Assembly: GCA_013204125.1 (NCBI GenBank)
Contig: JABMOP010000004.1
Coordinates: forward strand, 1-9,816
From: Rhodospirillales bacterium
GTDB taxonomy: Bacteria; Pseudomonadota; Alphaproteobacteria; Rhodospirillales; UBA2165
Direction: 5' to 3'
Length of the DNA stretch: 9,816 bases
Shown: positions 1-4,980 of the stretch, in pieces
Numbering within the stretch: position 1 is the first letter of the stretch
Layout of the letters: each line of letters starts with the position of its first letter
The notes under the pieces: model-generated
What the model was told of the DNA's origin: nothing
The model's input: the letters and a program-made list of their open reading frames with translations, nothing else
Databases searched by the model: none
Made by a program: the position numbers and the translations under genes

Positions 1-485
1 CCGATCCAAATGGATTGGAAGTGCTGATCTTCGGGCGGCTGCCCCTGGCCATCTCGGCGCGCTGTTACCACGCCCGCGCCTGCGATCTGCACAAGGATAA
101 TTGCCAGTTTGTTTGCGCCGAGGACGCCAACGGCATGGCCGTCGATACCCTCGACGGCGCGCCTTTTCTTGCGGTCAACGGCGTGCAGACCCTGTCCCAC
201 GCCTATGCCGAATTAAGCGCATCCGTTCCGCGATTGATCGATATCGGTATTCGCCGCCTCCGCCTGTCGCCCCAGGCCGGGATCGACATGGTGTCCGTTG
301 CCGCAGTTTACCGCGAGCTTGCCGATGGCGGCTCGGACCCGGCCGAAGCCGCCAGCCGTCTCGGCGAAATCGCAAATTCGGCTGTCGATCCGGTGGCATT
401 CTGCAACGGATATATCACCGGCGATTCCGGCTGCGCTCTGCACCCCGCCGGGGCTACCGCGCATTCGGCGAGGGCGTTCAATTGA
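1..485 (+). CDS. ubiV: UbiV-like U32 peptidase-family protein, 3' part (partial)
   Basis: The gene enters the window already open (first full codon at base 3, no start visible) and ends at TGA 483-485, leaving 161 C-terminal residues of a family that is usually about 290-300 long. Near the visible start is SARC, then DNC and FVC. The Cys spacing of 13 and then 4 residues matches the three C-terminal iron-sulphur ligands of E. coli UbiV (C180, C193, C197). A fourth Cys (RAC) lies between the first two. The FCNGY motif near the end is also typical of the family. Known role: UbiV with UbiU, both 4Fe-4S proteins of the U32 fold, performs oxygen-independent ring hydroxylation in ubiquinone synthesis, with UbiT as partner. 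The partner genes would lie upstream, outside the window. The tail after FCNGY matches nothing I recall. A related U32 protein such as UbiU or YhbV is less likely given the Cys spacing. Confidence 0.8.
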   Translation, partial: DPNGLEVLIFGRLPLAISARCYHARACDLHKDNCQFVCAEDANGMAVDTLDGAPFLAVNGVQTLSHAYAELSASVPRLIDIGIRRLRLSPQAGIDMVSVAAVYRELADGGSDPAEAASRLGEIANSAVDPVAFCNGYITGDSGCALHPAGATAHSARAFN

Positions 486-501
486 TCTCGGATTTGGCCT
501 A

Positions 502-519
502 ATTCGGGGACGCCCGAAT
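502..519 (+). terminator. Short hairpin just after ubiV, weak terminator candidate
   Basis: A perfect 7-bp inverted repeat ATTCGGG / CCCGAAT with the four-base loop GACG begins 17 nt after the ubiV stop. It sits in the 197-bp gap between two convergent genes, where a terminator is expected. No T-run follows on either strand, so it is at best a weak or factor-assisted terminator. The rest of the gap (520-682) shows no gene I can support. Confidence 0.35.
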
Positions 520-682
520 AATCAAATTCCGGCAGTTGATCGGCGCTGGGTAGCTGATCCTGGGCGAAATTATCTTTTGGGCGGTTGACCCGCTTGGTGC
601 CGTGTTCGCCATGCCTATCCTCCCCGTATTGGGATTGGCCAGCATAGCGTAAACATCAGTTTCGGTGCGCGCCGTGAACGGG

Positions 683-1552
683 TTACGGCCCGCCTGACTT
701 CTTGGCTTCGCGGTAGCCAATATAAACGCCGCTCAAGATGATAATGGCGATGCCGAGGATGGCCACTCCGTCGGGAAATTCTCGAAAAAACAGGTAGCCG
801 AACAAGGTCGCCCCGACGATCTGGGTGAAATGGAACGGCGCCACCAGTGACGCTTCGCCCATCCTAAAGGCGGTAAACATGCAGGTCTGGCCCAACAGCG
901 CGACGATTGCGAAGCCAAGAATTAACCAGGCATCATCCAGGCGCGGTACAACCCAAACAGCAGGCACGAACGGGGTCAGCATAATTGCCCCGATGGCCGC
1001 CGAGTAGGCGACCGCCGCAATCGGCGTGCCGTCATAGGCCAACTTGCGGTTCATGATGAAGAACAGGCCAAGAAAGAAACCGGACCCCAGGCCGGCGATG
1101 TATCCCAGCTGATCGCTGCTAAAATCGGGGCGCAGCACCACCAGTACGCCGGCAAAGCCCACCGCCACCGAAAGTGCCCTTCGGATGCCAAACCGTTCGC
1201 CCAGGAACAGCGGTGATAGCGCCGTCGCCACTAGGGGCGCGATAAATTGCATGGCGGTCGCTTCGGCAAGGGGTATCAAGCTGATTGCCCAGTAAAACAT
1301 CCCCATGCCGCCGACCGCAAATGTCGCGCGCAGGACCTGTAGGGCTGGCCGCGTGGGCCGGAGCGCGCTCCATCCTTGCCGGGCGAGGATGACGGCGAGA
1401 TAGATGACCCCGGTGAAGGTAAATTGCGCCCAGGTTATGGCGATGGCGGAATAATGCCCGCCCGTCATCCTGACGAATGCGTCCTTCAGCGGGAACAACG
1501 CGACTGCGAGGATCATCAGAGCAATGCCGGGGAGAGTGCCTTTGATGGCCAT
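683..1552 (-). CDS. EamA/DMT-superfamily permease
   Basis: This 289-residue protein has the size and hydrophobic pattern of the drug/metabolite transporter superfamily: about ten membrane segments forming two EamA repeats (roughly residues 8-140 and 148-280). Typical family signatures include the PLAEATAMQFIAPL stretch after the first repeat's third or fourth helix, LFLGERF before helix five, GVLVVLRP ending the first repeat, and a C-terminal short basic tail (YREAKKSGGP). Such proteins are inner-membrane exporters or exchangers of small metabolites. The substrate cannot be read from sequence. The ATG at 1552 is preceded by GGGA at about the right distance. The gene lies 48 nt after pssA on the same strand with no convincing terminator between, so it may be cotranscribed with psd-pssA. 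Whether it handles a lipid-related metabolite is unknown. Confidence 0.88.
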   Translation of the reverse strand: MAIKGTLPGIALMILAVALFPLKDAFVRMTGGHYSAIAITWAQFTFTGVIYLAVILARQGWSALRPTRPALQVLRATFAVGGMGMFYWAISLIPLAEATAMQFIAPLVATALSPLFLGERFGIRRALSVAVGFAGVLVVLRPDFSSDQLGYIAGLGSGFFLGLFFIMNRKLAYDGTPIAAVAYSAAIGAIMLTPFVPAVWVVPRLDDAWLILGFAIVALLGQTCMFTAFRMGEASLVAPFHFTQIVGATLFGYLFFREFPDGVAILGIAIIILSGVYIGYREAKKSGGP

Positions 1553-1600
1553 GTTGTTATCCCAAATCCGGCGTCATTGTCGGCCGGTGGCGGGGGACGG

Positions 1601-2398
1601 CTATTCCGCTGCGTCCGAAGGTTCGCTATCGGGCTCCGGAGCTGTTTCGTCGCCGCTTTGCAGCCGCCGAAATGAGATAAAGGCGCCCGGAAAAGAGGCA
1701 AGGTAGGCGGCCATGATCACGGTCAGTGTCAGCCACGGCGCCGACACCGTGAGCGCCGCCAAAAGCCCGACAACAAGCATCATCAGCAGCTGAAAACGAT
1801 GCTGAACACGAATATTTTTAAATGAATAGGTCGGCAATCGGCTGATGAGCAAGAACGATACGACAATTATGAACAGCCCGGCGATAACCGGCGAGCGCAT
1901 AAAATCGCTGTCGATCTGGAACGATATGATCATTGGAATAAGCACCAAGCCGGCGCCCGCCGGTGCCGGCACGCCGGTGAAATAATTTTTTGCCCAGGTG
2001 GGGGGGGCGGGCTCGTCGCTGACCGTGTTGAAGCGTGCCAGACGCAATGCGCAACAAACGCTGTAGAGCAGCACCAGCACCCAGCCGAGCGGCCCTGCGC
2101 TGGACATGGTCCAAAGATATAAAAGCACGGCAGGCGCGACGCCGAAGCCGATGAAATCTGAAAGACTGTCAAGTTCCGCGCCGAATTTGCTGGTGCCCCG
2201 TAAAATGCGGGCGATGCGTCCGTCCAAGGTATCTAGGATTGCCGCCACCACCAGTGACATGACGGCGGCTTCCCATTTCTCTGCCAATCCATAGCGTAGT
2301 GCGGTCAGACCGGCGCACAGGGCCAACATGGTCAAGATGTTGGGTATCATGCGGTTGATCGACAGGGCCTTCAATCGTTCTCGGCGTGGACGGTGCAT
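1601..2398 (-). CDS. pssA: CDP-diacylglycerol--serine O-phosphatidyltransferase
   Basis: The 265-residue integral membrane enzyme joins CDP-diacylglycerol and L-serine to make phosphatidylserine. The full CDP-alcohol phosphotransferase signature D-x2-DG-x2-AR-x8-G-x3-D-x3-D is present: D56, D59, G60, A63, R64, G73, D77, D81. The conserved Asp residues bind the metal and the CDP head group. Several hydrophobic segments follow, as expected for the type II (non-E. coli) PssA. The ATG abuts the psd stop codon (TAA then ATG) and has the ribosome site GGAGAG 9 nt upstream, inside the end of psd, which argues for coupled translation. The substrate-to-product order fits the neighbour: PssA makes the substrate of Psd. 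The C-terminal tail is hydrophilic and acidic (PEPDSEPSDAAE). A run of eight G (2000-2007, + strand) lies within the gene. Confidence 0.95.
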   Translation of the reverse strand: MHRPRRERLKALSINRMIPNILTMLALCAGLTALRYGLAEKWEAAVMSLVVAAILDTLDGRIARILRGTSKFGAELDSLSDFIGFGVAPAVLLYLWTMSSAGPLGWVLVLLYSVCCALRLARFNTVSDEPAPPTWAKNYFTGVPAPAGAGLVLIPMIISFQIDSDFMRSPVIAGLFIIVVSFLLISRLPTYSFKNIRVQHRFQLLMMLVVGLLAALTVSAPWLTLTVIMAAYLASFPGAFISFRRLQSGDETAPEPDSEPSDAAE

Positions 2399-3085
2399 TT
2401 ATCTGATCTCTCCATTGCGCGTTTCTTCCTGGGCGCGAAAATCGGCGATAACGGTTTCGCCGGCGATGGTTTGCTGGCCGATTGCAACCAAGGATGCAAC
2501 GCTTTCCGGTAAATATACATCGACGCGGCTGCCAAAACGGATCAGGCCGAAGCGTTCGCCGGTCCGCACATCTTGACCCGGGATTACATCACATTTGATG
2601 CGCCGGGCAACGAGACCTGCAATTTGTACGACTCCGATTTTAAGGCCGTCAATGGTGGCAATGCGGAGGCTCTGGCGCTCGTTCTGGTCGCTCGCTTTGT
2701 CTAAAGAGGCGTTAAAAAATTTACCGGGCCGGTAGTGGCTGGCTTCGATCACGCCTGAAAAAGGGATGCGGTTTACGTGGACGTTAAAGACATTCATGAA
2801 AATGGAAATCCGGCGCACCGGCGTATCGGTGAGACCGAGTTCGGGCGGCGCTTCGGCGATCCCGATATGGCAAATGACGCCATCTGCGGGGCTGACAACC
2901 AGGCCATCGCGCACCGGCGTGACGCGCGCCGGATCCCGAAAAAAATAGGCGCACCAAAGGGTCAACACGGCGCCGATCCAGCCGAGCGGTTCCGCTAAAT
3001 AAAATAAGCCGGCGGTAAGTGCGGCGAACAAGGCGATAAATGGCCAGCCGGCGCGATTTATAGGGGGCAAAACGGTCTTCAGCAC
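2399..3085 (-). CDS. psd: Phosphatidylserine decarboxylase (short PSD-A type)
   Basis: This 228-residue pyruvoyl enzyme converts phosphatidylserine to phosphatidylethanolamine at the inner membrane. Two hydrophobic N-terminal stretches (about 13-45) anchor it. The decarboxylase core shows SPADG (D68), NVHVNRIPFSG (H103 region) and the self-cleavage site FGSR with G185-S186, where cleavage yields the alpha chain with a pyruvoyl group from Ser186. The length of about 228 fits the compact PSD-A form common in alphaproteobacteria and archaea, not the 320-residue E. coli form. The start codon is GTG (3083-3085) with a weak GAGA site 7 nt upstream. pssA begins immediately after its TAA stop. Only 25 bp separate this start from the terminator-like hairpin that follows the sigma factor gene, so its promoter must overlap that hairpin, or transcription comes from further upstream. 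Confidence 0.95.
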   Translation of the reverse strand: MLKTVLPPINRAGWPFIALFAALTAGLFYLAEPLGWIGAVLTLWCAYFFRDPARVTPVRDGLVVSPADGVICHIGIAEAPPELGLTDTPVRRISIFMNVFNVHVNRIPFSGVIEASHYRPGKFFNASLDKASDQNERQSLRIATIDGLKIGVVQIAGLVARRIKCDVIPGQDVRTGERFGLIRFGSRVDVYLPESVASLVAIGQQTIAGETVIADFRAQEETRNGEIR

Positions 3086-3110
3086 AGGTCTATCTCATTG
3101 GCTTTATGAA

Positions 3111-3139
3111 CAAAATTGGGGGAACCGGAGTTCCCCCAA
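3111..3139 (-). terminator. Rho-independent terminator after the sigma factor gene
   Basis: A perfect 10-bp inverted repeat TTGGGGGAAC / GTTCCCCCAA closes on a four-base loop, 57 nt past the sigma factor stop. Read on the - strand the loop is C(TCCG)G, which fits the extra-stable cUNCGg tetraloop class, and the hairpin is followed by TTTTG. This is a strong intrinsic terminator by inspection. It separates the regulatory cluster from psd. Confidence 0.85.
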
Positions 3140-3195
3140 AATGCTTCTAGCACAAAACCAGCGCCGAAGTCCTAAAATTTCCCGAATGCTCTGAA

Positions 3196-4083
3196 TTAGA
3201 GCAAGTTTCGCCGGCCTTCGGGGACTTCCTCAAGAACATAACTCTTTATTTTTTCGAACACGCCATGTTCGATCTGGCGGACGCGTTCGGGCGAAATTCC
3301 ATAATCCCGCCCGAGATCATTCAAAGTCGGATTTTCGTCACCGAGCCGGCGTTTGACGAATATCTCGCGGTCCCTCGGCGAGACGGTTGTAAGGGCTTCT
3401 TCAAGCACCCTGCGTTGGTGGCTGTGTAGATTGATACCGGCAAAGACCTCTTCCGGCGTATCGGAATTGTCGGCAAGGTGGTCTATTTTTTCGGACTGAT
3501 CTTCGTCATTGACGGTTTCGTTGAGGGACGAATCCATTCCAGCCAGACGGACTTCCATAGAAGCGACTTCGTGGCGGGCGATTTGTAGCCGCGTCATGAT
3601 TTCCTGGATATCGTCTTCGGACAAATGCGCTTTATCGCCGGTGCATAATTCGGCTTTAAGGCGGCGTAGATTGAAAAACAGTTTTTTCTGCGCGACCGTG
3701 GTGCCGATGCGAACCAGTGACCAGGACCGCATGATATGTTCCTGGATGGAGGCCCTGATCCACCATTTAGCATAGGTGGAAAGGCGGCAAGCGCGGCTCT
3801 GATCGAACCGAGCCACCGCCTGCATCAAACCGACGCTGCCTTCGGAGATCAGGTCTTCGACGGGCAGGCCGTAGCGCCTGAAGCCATTGGCGATGCTGAC
3901 CACCAGCCGCAAATGGCTGGAAACAAGCCGATGTCCCGATTCCGGATCTTTGGATTTTTGCCAGCGCTTGATGAAGCGCGCTTCATCGGCGGCAGATAGC
4001 ATCGGGTAACGGTGAACCTTGCTCATAAAGTCACCAAGGCGGTCTTTATTGCGATAAATGTCGAGATTCAGTTGCGCGGTCAC
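3196..4083 (-). CDS. rpoH: RpoH-family (sigma-32-like) alternative sigma factor, divergent
   Basis: A 295-residue sigma-70-family protein that directs RNA polymerase to a dedicated promoter set. Region 1.2/2 begins around DRLGDFMSKVHRYPML and continues through SSHLRLVVSIANGFRRYGLPVEDLISEG (about 55-82). Region 2.4 is RLSTYAKWWIRASIQEHIMRSW (about 100-121). The RpoH-box-like AQKKLFFNLR (131-140) is the hallmark of the heat-shock sigma subfamily. Region 4.2 is TLNDLGRDYGISPERVRQIE (253-272). Several positions differ from the usual alphaproteobacterial RpoH (SEGSVG for SEGNVG, DQSRACR for the usual DPxKGFR, HGVFEK for VRAFEK), so it is probably a second, specialised paralogue. I chose GTG at 4083: GGAG lies 8 nt upstream, and the N-terminus then matches the family. 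An in-frame TTG at 4131 would add 16 residues and has no ribosome site. It follows the response regulator gene after about 190 bp on the same strand. The symbol denotes the family, not proven orthology. Confidence 0.88.
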   Translation of the reverse strand: MTAQLNLDIYRNKDRLGDFMSKVHRYPMLSAADEARFIKRWQKSKDPESGHRLVSSHLRLVVSIANGFRRYGLPVEDLISEGSVGLMQAVARFDQSRACRLSTYAKWWIRASIQEHIMRSWSLVRIGTTVAQKKLFFNLRRLKAELCTGDKAHLSEDDIQEIMTRLQIARHEVASMEVRLAGMDSSLNETVNDEDQSEKIDHLADNSDTPEEVFAGINLHSHQRRVLEEALTTVSPRDREIFVKRRLGDENPTLNDLGRDYGISPERVRQIEHGVFEKIKSYVLEEVPEGRRNLL

Positions 4084-4092
4084 GGATACCAC

Positions 4093-4136
4093 TCCAATAG
4101 CCCTGCATAAGCAGGCGCGTTGCTGTTTCAATTGGA
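4093..4136 (-). promoter_or_regulatory. Sigma gene mRNA leader with possible ribosome-site-occluding helix
   Basis: In the - strand transcript, TCCAAT (at 4136-4131) can pair perfectly with ATTGGA (4098-4093), which contains three bases of the GGAG ribosome site (4095-4092). Between the arms sits a 5-bp hairpin CCTGC / GCAGG with loop TTAT (4115-4102). Together these could hide the ribosome site at low temperature. The long helix is only 6 bp and encloses an uneven internal loop (15 and 3 nt), so its stability is uncertain. It depends on the GTG 4083 start being correct. Confidence 0.35.
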
Positions 4137-4140
4137 TTGT

Positions 4141-4171
4141 CCGGCTACCGTGACGGGGCAGTCATTGCCGG
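4141..4171 (-). other. Interrupted stem-loop upstream of the sigma gene
   Basis: An outer repeat CCGGC / GCCGG (4141-4145, 4167-4171) encloses an inner repeat TGAC / GTCA (4151-4154, 4161-4164) with a six-base loop. If transcription starts near the TATACA hexamer at 4181-4176, this would be the first structure in the sigma mRNA. No T-run follows, so it is not an obvious terminator for the response regulator gene. Confidence 0.35.
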
Positions 4172-4175
4172 GCTT

Positions 4176-4210
4176 TGTATACGTGCTAAAAATTGTTCTC
4201 GTTGGAACAA
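4176..4210 (-). promoter_or_regulatory. Candidate promoter/operator region of the sigma gene
   Basis: A perfect inverted repeat TTGTTC-N6-GAACAA spans 4193-4210. Downstream in the - direction is TATACA (4181-4176), a fair -10 match, but the hexamer 17 nt before it (CAACGA) is a poor -35 that lies inside the repeat's spacer. This is the pattern of an activator- or repressor-controlled promoter. The transcript leader would be about 85 nt. The remaining gap up to 4273 shows nothing further I can support. Confidence 0.35.
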
Positions 4211-4273
4211 ACACGTTATGCGTTTTTTAGCGGATACGGCTAAACCGATAAATTGTGGCGGACCGCTTTTATG

Positions 4274-4897
4274 TTACGGTTTACCCGAAAACGCATCCAG
4301 GGACATCACAGTGCGGAGGAGGTCAGCCACAGTTTTTGCCTCCATTTTTTCCATAACGCGCGCCCTGTGGACTTCGACCGTTCGCTGGGTAATGCCCAGT
4401 TCGAACGCAATCTGCTTATTCAGCTTGCCCTGCGCAATCATTTGCAGGACATCGTCTTCGCGCGGCGTCAATAGATCAATGCGGCCCTGAATATCCGCCT
4501 GTTCCTTTATGCTGCTGCCCAATTTCAAGCTCTCGGCCAAGGCCTTGTTGACCGTATCCAGGAGAACCTGATTGTTGATCGGTTTTTCGATGAAATCGAA
4601 GGCGCCTTCTTTCATCGCGCGCACCGCCATTTGCGTATCGCCGTGGGCGGTGACGATGATAATCGGCAAATCGCGGCTTTCTTTGGCGACTATGGATTGA
4701 AGGTCTAGTCCGCTGATCCCCGGCATGCGCACGTCCAAAAGAATACAGCCCGGACCGTTGACCGGCATGGCTTCCAAAAATAGATCGCCGGAACTATATA
4801 ATATGACATTCAAATCGACGGATTCAAATAAATCGCGCATCAACTCGCGGTTGGTTTCATCGTCTTCTATGACATGGACGTTGGGTTCGGCTGTCAC
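4274..4897 (-). CDS. FixJ/NarL-type response regulator (REC + LuxR HTH)
   Basis: A 207-residue transcription factor switched by phosphorylation. The N-terminal receiver domain (about 5-120) carries the acidic pocket E11-D12-D13, the phospho-acceptor D55 (LLDVRMPG), T83 (VTAHGD) and K105 (EKPI), so all the residues needed for phosphotransfer are present. The C-terminal LuxR-type helix-turn-helix (about 142-200) has LTPRE, then NKQIAFELGITQRTVEVHRARVMEK. The layout and the MKEGAFDFIEKP stretch place it in the FixJ/TodT group. I chose GTG at 4897 because GAGG lies 6 nt upstream and the product then starts VTAEPNVHVI, as the family does. The in-frame ATG at 4927 would add ten residues but has no ribosome site and overlaps a palindrome. 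It follows the hybrid kinase gene by 83 nt and is its most likely partner. Confidence 0.93.
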   Translation of the reverse strand: MTAEPNVHVIEDDETNRELMRDLFESVDLNVILYSSGDLFLEAMPVNGPGCILLDVRMPGISGLDLQSIVAKESRDLPIIIVTAHGDTQMAVRAMKEGAFDFIEKPINNQVLLDTVNKALAESLKLGSSIKEQADIQGRIDLLTPREDDVLQMIAQGKLNKQIAFELGITQRTVEVHRARVMEKMEAKTVADLLRTVMSLDAFSGKP

Positions 4898-4924
4898 GCT
4901 GGACCTCGCTAAATAGTGGCGAAT

Positions 4925-4948
4925 CATTTACACTTTACAGAGTAAATG
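4925..4948. promoter_or_regulatory. Palindrome CATTTAC-N10-GTAAATG before the response regulator
   Basis: The 7-bp arms (4925-4931 and 4942-4948) are perfect. After one mismatch the symmetry continues for two further base pairs toward a TTAC centre. It covers the proposed -10 hexamer and start of transcription, so a protein bound there would block the response regulator promoter. The in-frame ATG at 4927 lies in one arm. Confidence 0.4.
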
Positions 4949-4967
4949 CTTGAAAGGGGCGTTTCAA
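4939..4967 (-). promoter_or_regulatory. Candidate response regulator promoter with overlapping inverted repeat
   Basis: Reading the - strand, TTGAAA (4967-4962) as -35 is followed after 17 nt by TACTCT (4944-4939) as -10. The spacer contains TTTCAA, which forms the inverted repeat TTGAAA-N6-TTTCAA (4950-4967) with the -35 itself. The same layout occurs before the membrane protein gene (9408-9436). It would allow the response regulator to be transcribed apart from the kinase. Confidence 0.45.
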
Positions 4968-4980
4968 CTAGGTCGTGTTA

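Noticed and set aside
554..652. Hydrophobic 32-codon frame (+) in the ubiV/EamA gap, reading LILGEIIFWAVDPLGAVF and onward
   Set aside because: No usable start codon or ribosome site, a stop just upstream, and no recognisable family. It might be a decayed remnant but this cannot be supported.
499..720. 73-codon frame on the - strand in the same gap
   Set aside because: Overlaps the end of the permease gene in another frame and has low-complexity composition with no family features.
2000..2007. Run of eight G inside pssA as a phase-variation switch
   Set aside because: pssA makes an essential type of phospholipid in most hosts, the gene is intact, and runs of this length arise readily in GC-rich coding DNA.
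4225..4245. TAGC/GCTA repeat after the response regulator as a terminator
   Set aside because: The stem is only four base pairs, and in the direction of transcription it is followed by A, not T, residues.
4949..4955. CTTGAAA (+ strand, also at 9418-9424) as a heat-shock sigma -35 box
   Set aside because: No CCCCAT or CYTAT-type -10 lies at a suitable distance at either site, and at 4949 the direction is antisense to the genes.
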